This document shows, one piece after another, positions 43,690 to 50,280 of a stretch of DNA of 50,280 bases. Source of the stretch: Flavobacterium sp. (lineage in GTDB: Bacteria > Bacteroidota > Bacteroidia > Flavobacteriales > Flavobacteriaceae). Both the position numbers and the translations under genes were made by a program. Position 1 is the first letter of the stretch; every line of letters starts with the position of its first letter. Under the pieces are notes generated by a model, which was not told where the DNA came from, searched no databases, and was given only the letters and a program-made list of their open reading frames with translations. The stretch is from contig NZ_PNJW01000017.1 of the NCBI RefSeq assembly GCF_013822155.1, forward strand, positions 1 to 50,280, read 5' to 3'.

Positions 43690-43727
43690 CTTTCTCCACC
43701 CCCCTTTGTCATTCCGACGCAGGAGGA
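43690..43727. repeat. intergenic repeat gamma, copy 1
   Basis: Contains CTTTCTCCACC and TTTGTCATTCCGACGCAGGA; a nearly identical copy is at 45823-45859. Together alpha, beta and gamma fill most of the 300-base stretch 43477-43802, which has no other gene. Confidence 0.8.
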
Positions 43728-43802
43728 ATCTCCGCAATCCACTTCCTCCAAATCAAAAAACCTCAACATTTAAAATCCTTTCAAACTACACAAACAAAAT
43801 TA

Positions 43803-44282
43803 TTATAATTTAATATAGTATGTGTATATCTCTCTCTCATAAGCTTTCTTTCTTTTTTCAGGATCTTTAATAATTCTTCTTTCATCAAGTATCATTATAA
43901 ATTCTCCATTACTATTTTGCCTTGGAATCCAAATTAGTCTAGTTTCATCATTAACATTTTCAAATTTCAGCTCCCAAACTTCTCCATTTGGAAATTTAAT
44001 TAATTGACCATAAATGGTGACTAAATCCTTTCCGAGAAAATCAATCTTGTCCATAAATTTAAATTTAATAACCGTTGCATTTGTTTCTTCGCCATCTTCA
44101 ATTTCAAAAAAATGAATTTCATTATTGATAAATCTAAGGTATTCACCAAAATTTAAAAAAGTGTCAGAATCATTTTTTTGTTTTAGTTTCCATACCCCAA
44201 TTATATCCTCTTTAAAAACATTTTGAGAATGTAAATTTTGTACAATCACAAGCATAACAAATGCTAACATTAAATTTTTCAT
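43803..44282 (-). CDS. secreted lipocalin-like small protein
   Basis: 159 residues with signal peptide MKNLMLAFVMLVIVQNLHSQ. The mature start EDIIGVWKLKQKND resembles the lipocalin/calycin GxW motif, and the rest is alternating beta strands with a C-terminal helix (DPEKRKKAYERE). No sharper assignment possible. It lies between two copies of repeat beta. Confidence 0.65.
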   Translation of the reverse strand: MKNLMLAFVMLVIVQNLHSQNVFKEDIIGVWKLKQKNDSDTFLNFGEYLRFINNEIHFFEIEDGEETNATVIKFKFMDKIDFLGKDLVTIYGQLIKFPNGEVWELKFENVNDETRLIWIPRQNSNGEFIMILDERRIIKDPEKRKKAYEREIYTYYIKL

Positions 44283-44328
44283 ATAATTGTTTATAAATTC
44301 CCTTAGTTTTTCTTCACATTAAAACAAA

Positions 44329-44409
44329 CCACCACACCAAACTCCCAACACTAAACTAAACCCATTATTTAAAAACCACCCGAGCGATAGCAAACTGCAA
44401 AGCAATCTC
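44329..44409. repeat. intergenic repeat beta, copy 2
   Basis: Shares CCACCACACCAA, AACACTAAACTAAACCCATT and GAGCGATAGC with copy 1; the final part differs by a few bases and lacks one codon-length segment. Confidence 0.8.
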
Positions 44410-44419
44410 CACAATCATC

Positions 44420-45673
44420 TTACTTTTTTATCCCTTCAAGTTCATTTAATTTCTTCCTCGAAATTTCATTTTCCTCAATTGATAATGCTTTTTTCAATTG
44501 AATTATTGCATTTGCTTTATCGCCAACCGCTATAAAATAATCACCATAGGAATCATATACATTAACACTTTCAGGGTAATTGACAATATTGAGTTTAAAA
44601 AGGCTTTCCGCAGTTTTATAAATTTTTCTGCCTAAAAAATCATAACCCATAGAATTGATTTCATCTTCATTAGGCTTTATTTGATACCCCATTTTTTGAG
44701 ATAGAAGGGTATAGTGGTTTTGATATTTAGTGGCCAAAGTCCCCGTAGAATCTGTGAAATCTTTCATAGTGAGTTTTAAAGGGAAAAAATCGAAGAAAAA
44801 ACGCAACGCATCATATTCGGTGATGAGTGGAGCAGAACCGTGTGTATCATCAGGATAATATTTACCACGATACTTTAAGCCATTTTTAGTGTTCTTCTCA
44901 AATGAACTTTGCAAGGCTAATATAGAACGGATATGTTTTGTATCGCCGGAAGTATCTTTTGCTGCAGTCGCTATATTCATACCTTCATCCAACGTATTGG
45001 CGATTCCAAGATAAAATGATTTCCCATCAAACTTCTTTTCCGCCAAAGCCTTTTGCGTTTCTTTCAAAAGCTTTTCTTTATCCCACCACATACTTGGGTC
45101 AATACAGATATAAGAATTAAACAAATCGTTGTGATGAACAAAAGTTTGCATCACCGCCAAACCTCCAAATGAATGTCCTATGAGCATTTTATAGGGTGCT
45201 GTAGGATAGTTGGCTTCTATGTGTGGCATCAGCTCCTTCTCAATAAAGGCAATAAAGTTTTCGCCACCACCCGAAGTTTTATAAAAAGTAGTATCGGCAA
45301 GCGTCACATTTGGTGGGTCACTATCAACCCTTGGATCAATGTGGGTAGGTGTCAGGTCCCTTGTTCGGTCAGTGTTTGGAATACCCACTACAATCATTTT
45401 CGGACACATCGTATTACCGTTGATGGTACTCAATTGCTGAATCATACCTACCACAGATGAAAAATGTCCGTTACCATCCAATACATAAACTACGGGATAT
45501 TTTTCATTAACACCTTTAGGTACATGCACCCAAATTTTCCTTTGTTCACCCAATATTTTAGATTGGATGCTGTCAGTTTTGCCGATAACGATAGTTCCTT
45601 TTTCCACTTTTCCTTGAGCAAAAACAAGGTTAGTTAAAAAGCTAAAAAGGAAGAGTAAAATTGTTTTTTTCAT
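44420..45673 (-). CDS. secreted alpha/beta hydrolase (esterase D-like) with C-terminal TPR-like helices
   Basis: 417 residues with signal peptide ending VFAQ. Esterase-D (PF00756) fold: VYVLDGNGHFSSVVG, MIVVGIPNTDR, nucleophile elbow IGHSFGG, and the histidine in DDTHGSAPLI. The last 80 residues (PNEDEINSMGYDFLG, then repeats ending ALSIEENEISRKKL) form TPR-like helix pairs, common in such proteins of Bacteroidota, where some hydrolyse siderophore esters or sugar esters. Substrate unknown. Confidence 0.85.
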   Translation of the reverse strand: MKKTILLFLFSFLTNLVFAQGKVEKGTIVIGKTDSIQSKILGEQRKIWVHVPKGVNEKYPVVYVLDGNGHFSSVVGMIQQLSTINGNTMCPKMIVVGIPNTDRTRDLTPTHIDPRVDSDPPNVTLADTTFYKTSGGGENFIAFIEKELMPHIEANYPTAPYKMLIGHSFGGLAVMQTFVHHNDLFNSYICIDPSMWWDKEKLLKETQKALAEKKFDGKSFYLGIANTLDEGMNIATAAKDTSGDTKHIRSILALQSSFEKNTKNGLKYRGKYYPDDTHGSAPLITEYDALRFFFDFFPLKLTMKDFTDSTGTLATKYQNHYTLLSQKMGYQIKPNEDEINSMGYDFLGRKIYKTAESLFKLNIVNYPESVNVYDSYGDYFIAVGDKANAIIQLKKALSIEENEISRKKLNELEGIKK

Positions 45674-45720
45674 TTTTCAATATATTTTGATTAAATTTTT
45701 AACGTTATTATCCTCTGCTA

Positions 45721-45737
45721 AGCATGCCGCATAACTT
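45721..45737. repeat. 17-base motif AGCATGCCGCATAACTT
   Basis: Differs in one base from 49886-49902 (AGCATGACGCATAACTT). Each copy lies 35-65 bases upstream of a minus-strand gene start. Confidence 0.7.
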
Positions 45738-45756
45738 TTTGCAGCTACAAAAAGTT
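45733..45756. repeat. 9-bp perfect hairpin in the 5' region of the esterase gene
   Basis: AACTTTTTG (45733-45741) pairs with CAAAAAGTT (45748-45756), loop of six. It lies about 60 bases upstream of the esterase-like gene. Confidence 0.65.
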
Positions 45757-45822
45757 GCGTATTTCATTCACTGTCAATTACAAATATAACCAAAACTATA
45801 AATTAAAAACCTTTTCCACCTT

Positions 45823-45891
45823 CTTTCTCCACCCCCTTTGTCATTCCGACGCAGGAGGACACGAGCGATAGCGAACTGGCGAAGCAATCTC
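45823..45891. repeat. hybrid repeat: gamma joined to beta
   Basis: 45823-45859 copies gamma; 45862-45891 copies the last 30 bases of beta, including GAGCGATAGCGAACTGGCGA. In the 43.5-43.7 kb region these units stand apart and in the other order. Confidence 0.8.
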
Positions 45892-45945
45892 CTCAATCCA
45901 CTTCCTCCTTAATCCAAAAGTAAATATAGTAGTTTTCAGAACATT

Positions 45946-45990
45946 AAAAAACAAACCCCACTTAGATAGCACTAAACGAGGTTGTTTTTT
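45946..45990. terminator. bidirectional terminator
   Basis: AAAAAACAA pairs with TTGTTTTTT, then CC/GG and an inner TTAG/CTAA pair. T runs occur on both strands. Ends the CoiA-like transcript 110 bases past its stop. Confidence 0.7.
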
Positions 45991-46098
45991 AAAATTATTT
46001 TGAAAATTTTATTCTTTGAACAGGTTGGCAATCAGTTACATTATTTAATTGCAGGCATATAATTATAGCCTTCATATACGAGTAAGTTTGTACGATAC

Positions 46099-46935
46099 TT
46101 AAAGACGCTTTCGGTTTTTTTTGTAGCCACCAATGAGTGGAATTCCTCTCCATGTATAAATTATTTTATTTGATGAGTGTGGCATTGTTTGTTGCTGTTT
46201 TCTTAGTTCTATTTCATCTTGTATTCTAAATTCATTTATGAAATCTAGAACTCGCAAAGTCCATTCTCCATTAGTAGTTGCTTTTATGAAAGCTTTACGT
46301 GAAATCTTAGCAACTCTGGCATGTCTTCCAAATTGCGGGAATAAACAGTAAAGAGTATTTCGCAAACCTTCGGAATCGTCCATTGAACCGTCTCCTCGAA
46401 AATCAAAAATAACCGGTACTGAACTTTTAAGCCAATGTTCTGGGAAACAAAACTCTGGAAACCAAACCTTAAATATTCCCGATTTGTCTGTTTGATGTAC
46501 TTCACTAATTCCGTCACTTTTCCACTCTTTGAGAAAACGAGGATAATCTCTTTTTAGGCGTGTTCCATCAACAACCCAAACCATATTTTTATAAAACTGT
46601 TCTCGTGAGGTTCGTTCTTGAGGATTAATATGTGAATGTTGAAACTCTATAACTAGATTATGAACTGTACGAACATCTGCAATATGCTTTTCACCTGTTC
46701 TTTTATTAAGCAAAGATATTTCTTGCCAATCAGCAGAATAATTGTTTTTCCAAGTTCGGTGCCACTCTGTTTCCGGTTCCCACCAATTATCACAATCTGT
46801 TTTGCTTTTATGTGCCCAATGCCAAATTTTTCGTGTACCACATTTTGCAATAACGGGCTTCGAACAACAAGAACACAATCCGTTAAGTTTCGGTTGAGCT
46901 TCTATTCGATTATTACCTAATAAAGCAAAGTGCAT
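46099..46935 (-). CDS. CoiA-like nuclease
   Basis: 278 residues. N-terminal zinc-finger-like segment GLCSCCSKPVIAKCGTRK followed by WHWAHK; then the nuclease core ETEWHRTWK, HIADVRTVHNLVIEFQHS (IADV, IEFQ) and MVWVVDGTRLKRDY. This is the CoiA family (PF06054), a restriction-endonuclease fold with D/E/Q ligands. In Gram-positive bacteria CoiA helps process incoming DNA; in Bacteroidota such genes occur scattered in accessory regions. The C-terminal 120 residues are unassigned; it ends IIYTWRGIPLIGGYKKNRKR. Confidence 0.85.
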   Translation of the reverse strand: MHFALLGNNRIEAQPKLNGLCSCCSKPVIAKCGTRKIWHWAHKSKTDCDNWWEPETEWHRTWKNNYSADWQEISLLNKRTGEKHIADVRTVHNLVIEFQHSHINPQERTSREQFYKNMVWVVDGTRLKRDYPRFLKEWKSDGISEVHQTDKSGIFKVWFPEFCFPEHWLKSSVPVIFDFRGDGSMDDSEGLRNTLYCLFPQFGRHARVAKISRKAFIKATTNGEWTLRVLDFINEFRIQDEIELRKQQQTMPHSSNKIIYTWRGIPLIGGYKKNRKRL

Positions 46936-47021
46936 ATTTTAGATTTTTTGAAGATTATTTATTTTCTCAAAGCATTATCTAATGCTTGCCAATAATGTTC
47001 CCATGTTAGAACTCATGGAGA

Positions 47022-47100
47022 CTTGGCGACCTAGTTTTCTTCACTATCACATAACGAAAATAATAAAATTAATTGAACAAAATACAGAAAACTAGCCAAG
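47022..47100. repeat. long inverted repeat, 15 paired bases
   Basis: CTTGG (47022-47026) and CTAGTTTTCT (47031-47040) pair with AGAAAACTAG (47086-47095) and CCAAG (47096-47100); four bases bulge on the left arm and 45 lie between arms. Not a typical terminator because of the long spacer. Confidence 0.75.
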
Positions 47101-47212
47101 AAGTTTAATATATGCTGTAAGACGTAGCTATTATAAATAAATATATTTCATGTCTTTTTTATGTTTATTTAAAAAAAAATCCAAATAATGGATTGAATTT
47201 AATTTTTTTACT

Positions 47213-47220
47213 TATCTTTG
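47213..47220 (+). promoter_or_regulatory. -7 promoter element of the three-gene set (TATCTTTG)
   Basis: Exact TAnnTTTG match, 16 bases before ATG 47237. ATTG lies 17 bases upstream, a slightly short spacing. Confidence 0.55.
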
Positions 47221-47236
47221 ACCAAAATTATATACT

Positions 47237-47929
47237 ATGTCAGTATCAAGTATGAAAATCGATAATAAAAGTATTAGGATTTTTGATTTATCAAAAAAAA
47301 TAGGAATATCTGAACAGACAATTATTAGCATCCTCAGAGAGGCTGGATTTTACGTTCCAAATGAAGTAACTTTTTTTCTGTTAACAAGAAAGCATTTGGC
47401 AGTTATTGTATCTTGGTATATTGGTGCAGTTAAACATTTATTTAATGAAACGAAGAAAAATCGTAAGAATATAGATCAAAAAGAGCTTGATAGTTTAAGA
47501 AACTTTTTTGCACAATTCGTTAACGAAACACATTATGGGGATTATATATTATCATTTCCTAATTATTTGACAATTGATGAAATTTTATCATCAAAATTGG
47601 ATAGTGTTTTAATTCGTGATTTCTTTTACAGAGTTGCCTACTCTAAACCCTATACTAGAACATTAGGAAAATTTGCTTATATAGCATCAAGAATTTCAAG
47701 AATCATAAAAATTAGATTTCGTAAAATCAATAATGACCTGCGAGCCAAATTATCACCAATATTAATTTCGAGTCATTATCATATTTTCACTGCCGAAGAA
47801 GATCATATTAGTTTAGCAAATTCATTTTTTAGCTTCTCTAATATGTACAACTATTTAAGAGAAGCTGCAATTAATCTAAAATTTAATTTCAAGCAACAAC
47901 TCTTATGTCAAAATATAAATTACTTCTAA
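47237..47929 (+). CDS. unknown protein with IF2_N-like N-terminal domain
   Basis: 230 residues. Residues about 12-45 (IRIFDLSKKIGISEQTIISI, then LREAGFYVPN) resemble the small helical IF2_N domain of initiation factor 2, which acts as a nucleic-acid or ribosome binding module. The remaining 185 residues match nothing I know; they are helical and basic (RISRIIKIRFRKINNDLRAK). No signal peptide and no membrane segment. The next gene overlaps it by 25 bases and an XRE regulator follows, the layout of a self-regulated toxin/antitoxin or abortive-infection operon, but no toxin motif is visible. Confidence 0.72.
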   Translation: MSVSSMKIDNKSIRIFDLSKKIGISEQTIISILREAGFYVPNEVTFFLLTRKHLAVIVSWYIGAVKHLFNETKKNRKNIDQKELDSLRNFFAQFVNETHYGDYILSFPNYLTIDEILSSKLDSVLIRDFFYRVAYSKPYTRTLGKFAYIASRISRIIKIRFRKINNDLRAKLSPILISSHYHIFTAEEDHISLANSFFSFSNMYNYLREAAINLKFNFKQQLLCQNINYF

Positions 47930-48111
47930 AAAACATTAAGCAAAGCGACTTATCAGCAAAGGATAAAAAAACATTAATTAAAATATTATCAAACAGACAC
48001 GCTAACACTGACGACGATTTCGATTTAGATGATTTTGCTAAAAAAGTCATCGCTATTTACGGTATCAGTGAGGCAATTTTAAAACTGTTTGGTTTAGATA
48101 TAGGAAGCTAA
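47905..48111 (+). CDS. 68-residue small protein, coupled to the IF2_N-like gene
   Basis: Starts inside the previous gene (25-base overlap) and stops 14 bases before the XRE gene. Basic N-terminus (MSKYKLLLKNIKQSD) then an acidic segment DDDFDLDDFAKK and a hydrophobic end (IAIYGISEAILKLFGLDIG). Too small for a family call. The overlap and the charge contrast with its basic neighbour suit a bound partner or antitoxin; that is inference. Confidence 0.62.
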   Translation: MSKYKLLLKNIKQSDLSAKDKKTLIKILSNRHANTDDDFDLDDFAKKVIAIYGISEAILKLFGLDIGS

Positions 48112-48125
48112 ACTTAGCATTAATT

Positions 48126-48422
48126 ATGAATATTGGAGCAGCAATAAAAACTTTAAGAAAGCAAAAAGAGCTAGGTCAAAAAGATTTAGCCGAAATGTGT
48201 GGCGTATCAGTTAATGCACTCAGTTTAATTGAAACAAATGTTACTTTTCCTCAGAAATCAACTATTGAAAAAATTTCTAAGGCACTTGGTATTCCAGTTT
48301 CATATTTATTACTTTTTTCAATAACTGATGAAGATGTGCCAGAAGACAAAAAAGCAGTATTTGAGTTATTGAATACAGCTATTAAATCTGTACTTGTGGA
48401 TACAATAAAGCCCCAATCTTGA
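48126..48422 (+). CDS. XRE-family transcriptional regulator
   Basis: 98 residues. Helix-turn-helix of the Cro/CI type: IGAAIKTLRKQKELGQKDLA, EMCGVSVNALSLIETN and KISKALGIPVSYL. The C-terminal 30 residues are unassigned. Last gene of the three-gene set; probably represses the operon promoter upstream, where inverted repeats are present. Confidence 0.88.
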   Translation: MNIGAAIKTLRKQKELGQKDLAEMCGVSVNALSLIETNVTFPQKSTIEKISKALGIPVSYLLLFSITDEDVPEDKKAVFELLNTAIKSVLVDTIKPQS

Positions 48423-48703
48423 TCTGTTCGGGTGTTCAGGTATATCTTATAGCAAGCTTGAGTTTTGAGATTTCTCAAAGGTCGAGTTGAGAGAAGGTCT
48501 GAAAGAGAGCCTTTCTCCTCGTGAAGTTCCCGATTGTTGGAGAAAAGGTGGAGACTTTTTCTCCAAAGTCTTGGGATTACAGCGGGTTTGGGACTAAATT
48601 AAGCCATATTTTCGGATTTGCCAAATTATTCCAAATACAAAACCATTTTTCCATTAAGCCAATTGCCCAAATCCGTTGTAGTAGTTGCTATGTGTTTGGG
48701 TTT
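48423..48703. other. 281-base region after the XRE gene with a hairpin; possible dispersed repeat
   Basis: Holds a perfect 10-bp stem TTGGAGAAAA (48537-48546) with TTTTCTCCAA (48557-48566) and a GGAGActtttTCTCC alternative within it. The open frame 48521-48823 here overlaps the nuclease gene, looks like untranslated repeat sequence and resembles spurious hypothetical proteins I recall from several flavobacterial genomes. Not called as a gene. Confidence 0.55.
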
Positions 48704-49849
48704 TTAACCTTCTCCACCTTCAGTCATGTTTCCAAGAGGATTATATTTAGAAATATATTCTCTCTCAAATTTTTTGCAATCTCTTCTAGTTCCTTCATAG
48801 ATAATTTTTTGTTTTACTTCTGAATGAAATTTTTGGATGAATTTTGATTTGAATAAATTAGATTCATTACTAAAAGCACCTCTTATATGTTGTTCAAATC
48901 TCTCTCTTGGACTCCCAGCAATTCCGACATAAAAAACAAATAATTCACACTCCAAAGTATATACATAACAATACTCTTCTTCAGAGGCATTATTGACATC
49001 ACACGTTAGTGCGATTTCTAATTCCCTTTCGTATATAGACATTTCAAAAGCGTTTGTGTTATATTCTTCTGTAATTGCTTTGTTATGTTTGAGAACCATT
49101 TCATTTCCTGCATTTAGTAATGTAAGAGTATCATCATGTAGCTTTTGAATTTCTTCTTTTTTTTCTTTTAATACCTCACTATGTTTAATATACCTTTTCC
49201 AATCTTCATAAGCATATAAAGAATTGTATTTATCCTGCAAAGAATAAATTTTATTCCAAAAATAAGATGCTTTTTGCCCCCAATCTGCGTATTCATTTGT
49301 AAAAAGTATAACTTTACTGAAATCTATACAATAGGATCCAGGGGTATAGGAGTAACCTAAATTGTCTATTTTATGGTTTTTGAGTTTTACTTTATATGAA
49401 AGACATTTTTTATAAACTTCACTTGCTCTTTCACGTATAAATGACGGTGGAGAATGTTTTCTAAATTCAACTAACATCTCATTAGTGTTAAATTCCAACA
49501 TTATTTCAGAAATTCTGTAAAAATCAGGGTAATATAAACACCATGTTTCTTTACATTCATCAAATATTCTTTGTCTTTCATTTTTTGATAACTTCTCAAT
49601 TAAATATTTCTCCTGTATTTCATATATGGTTTCAAAAAAAGGCGGGAGCCCCCATTTTTCGTCCTTAAGCTTAGAAATCAAATTAGGTTCACATTGATTG
49701 GTTGGTTTTTGAAACCATTCATTTGTGGCCTCAAAAATATCAATGACTAATTTTTCATCAGTAGAAAGTTCTGTATTGCTTTCCAGAAGGTCATTAACAA
49801 ACTTAAATCGTTCCTTAAATGGTAGCTGTGATAATTCGTATAATTTCAT
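48704..49849 (-). CDS. GIY-YIG nuclease with a large unknown N-terminal region
   Basis: 381 residues. C-terminal 90 residues are a GIY-YIG domain: CYVYTLECELFVFYVGIAGS with YVG for YIG, RFEQH for the conserved arginine region, a glutamate in KKFEREYIS and the ending MTEGGEG that is typical of such nucleases. Residues 1-290 have no match I know; they are rich in aromatic and charged residues and include a long helix (HSEVLKEKKEEIQKLHDD). Stand-alone GIY-YIG proteins often act in mobile elements or defence. Convergent with the three-gene set. Confidence 0.82.
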   Translation of the reverse strand: MKLYELSQLPFKERFKFVNDLLESNTELSTDEKLVIDIFEATNEWFQKPTNQCEPNLISKLKDEKWGLPPFFETIYEIQEKYLIEKLSKNERQRIFDECKETWCLYYPDFYRISEIMLEFNTNEMLVEFRKHSPPSFIRERASEVYKKCLSYKVKLKNHKIDNLGYSYTPGSYCIDFSKVILFTNEYADWGQKASYFWNKIYSLQDKYNSLYAYEDWKRYIKHSEVLKEKKEEIQKLHDDTLTLLNAGNEMVLKHNKAITEEYNTNAFEMSIYERELEIALTCDVNNASEEEYCYVYTLECELFVFYVGIAGSPRERFEQHIRGAFSNESNLFKSKFIQKFHSEVKQKIIYEGTRRDCKKFEREYISKYNPLGNMTEGGEG

Positions 49850-49885
49850 TTACTCAGTTTGTTTCATATAGACAGACTGTTCCCG

Positions 49886-49902
49886 AGCATGACGCATAAC
49901 TT
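49886..49902. repeat. 17-base motif AGCATGACGCATAACTT, second copy
   Basis: One base differs from 45721-45737. Lies 37 bases upstream of the GIY-YIG gene start, next to GACAGACTGTTCCC. Confidence 0.7.
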
Positions 49903-49987
49903 CAGTACGTCTAAAAACCATCTTATGAATAGAACTCTCCTTCAAAAATAACCAAATAAAAGTTATACATACCAATTATTTAAAGAA

Positions 49988-50280
49988 CTATTCTTTGATT
50001 TTTTTTTCAAAACGTTTTTTCGAACGCAAATAGGCTGTCTTTTCCCAACTGGCATCAAAGCTATTCCAAAATATTCTGATGTTATATCCATCTGATGTTG
50101 TCCATATTAAAACTTCCATATCATCAAACTTAAATACAATATTATTATTGTCATTATTTTGTTGTAAAAAACTAGAGTGCTTTTCTATTGAAGAATAAAT
50201 TAAATTTAAAAACTGAATAGCTTTTTCTTTATTTAAATTTTTAAATGCATACCCTTGATATAAAACACCTGCATCATTCC
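49988..50280 (-). CDS. 3' part of an unidentified gene (partial)
   Basis: An open frame of 96 codons enters from the right edge and stops at TAG 49988-49990. It reads NDAGVLYQGYAFKNLNKEKA, has an asparagine-rich patch and ends with a basic tail (LRSKKRFEKKIKE). Tryptophans and a DGYNIRIFWNSFD stretch suggest a real, globular protein. The family is not recognised; the 5' end is outside the window. Confidence 0.65.
   Translation of the reverse strand, partial: NDAGVLYQGYAFKNLNKEKAIQFLNLIYSSIEKHSSFLQQNNDNNNIVFKFDDMEVLIWTTSDGYNIRIFWNSFDASWEKTAYLRSKKRFEKKIKE

Larger units (their letters stand above)
45674..46098. other. 425-base intergenic region rich in repeats and hairpins
   Basis: No credible gene. 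It holds a 17-base motif shared with 49886-49902 (45721-45737), a 9-bp perfect hairpin (45733-45756), a fused gamma-beta repeat (45823-45891) and a terminator (45946-45990). The last 100 bases before the CoiA-like gene stop are plain AT-rich sequence. Confidence 0.75.
46936..47236. other. 301-base divergent intergenic region with inverted repeats
   Basis: No gene seen. Three inverted repeats: AAGCATTA/TAATGCTT (46970-46987, perfect, two-base loop), CCATG/CATGG (47001-47018), and the large 47022-47100 repeat described separately. The promoter of the three-gene set is at its right end. Confidence 0.7.

Noticed and set aside
45721..45760. integron attC site
   Set aside because: GTTATGC and a hairpin are present but there is no paired 5' core site, no conserved fold of the right size and no integron integrase in the window.
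46936..47236. CRISPR array or tRNA in the inverted-repeat region
   Set aside because: No regular direct repeats with spacers and no cloverleaf or TTCGA-type T-loop were seen.
48521..48823. 100-codon plus-strand frame
   Set aside because: Overlaps the 3' end of the GIY-YIG gene in antisense and lies in the hairpin-rich region; composition and content do not look coding.

Overview
The window looks like a chromosomal segment of a low-GC flavobacterium (Bacteroidota, Flavobacteriaceae, probably Flavobacterium or a close relative). Reasons: very AT-rich DNA; many promoters of the Bacteroidota type (TTTG, about 19 bases, TAnnTTTG) and few Shine-Dalgarno sites; a type IX secretion C-terminal signal on a secreted endonuclease; a fused alpha/beta branched-chain 2-oxoacid dehydrogenase; a menaquinone cluster; and many small lipoproteins.

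Layout. 0-7.4 kb: a partial membrane gene, a six-repeat beta-flower-like secreted protein, glmM, an AcpH-like phosphodiesterase overlapping a gamma-glutamyltransferase lipoprotein, a ClC channel with CBS domains, and a class II Fic protein. 7.4-16.6 kb: a Tudor-like small protein divergent from uvrA, a LOG-family protein, a secreted endonuclease I, and a large secreted M1-peptidase-like protein that lacks its zinc motif. 16.8-21 kb: fused E1 dehydrogenase, M23 peptidase, lipoprotein, NTF2-like protein. 21-27.5 kb: the minus-strand menaquinone block menB, two PH-domain membrane proteins, menA, a UPF0173 hydrolase, menC and a TauE/SafE permease. 27.5-33 kb: a plus-strand secreted protein / C1 peptidase / PH-domain set, a beta-lactamase-like lipoprotein, a YgiD-type dioxygenase preceded by a perfect 16-bp palindrome, and a CvfB-like S1 protein.

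33-38 kb is the clearest functional unit. A PAS histidine kinase is followed by a fluoride-response locus: a CPA2 antiporter, then a fluoride (crcB-motif) riboswitch directly before a CLC-F type fluoride exporter, a possible 41-codon small ORF, and inorganic pyrophosphatase, a classic fluoride-sensitive enzyme. The riboswitch has a matching promoter and a plausible switch: CCUGAU at the aptamer 3' end can pair with AUCAGG at the ribosome site.

38-46 kb holds small accessory genes (DUF2200, a fragment of a cation diffusion facilitator, lipoproteins, a methyltransferase, an esterase-fold protein) separated by a mosaic of short intergenic repeats. 46-50.3 kb looks like a small accessory island: a CoiA-like nuclease, a tight three-gene set (protein with an IF2_N-like N-terminus, 68-residue protein, XRE regulator), and a GIY-YIG nuclease with a large unassigned N-terminal region. 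The three-gene set is the best candidate for an undescribed system, but its function cannot be read from sequence. I saw no tRNA, rRNA, CRISPR array, transposase or integrase.
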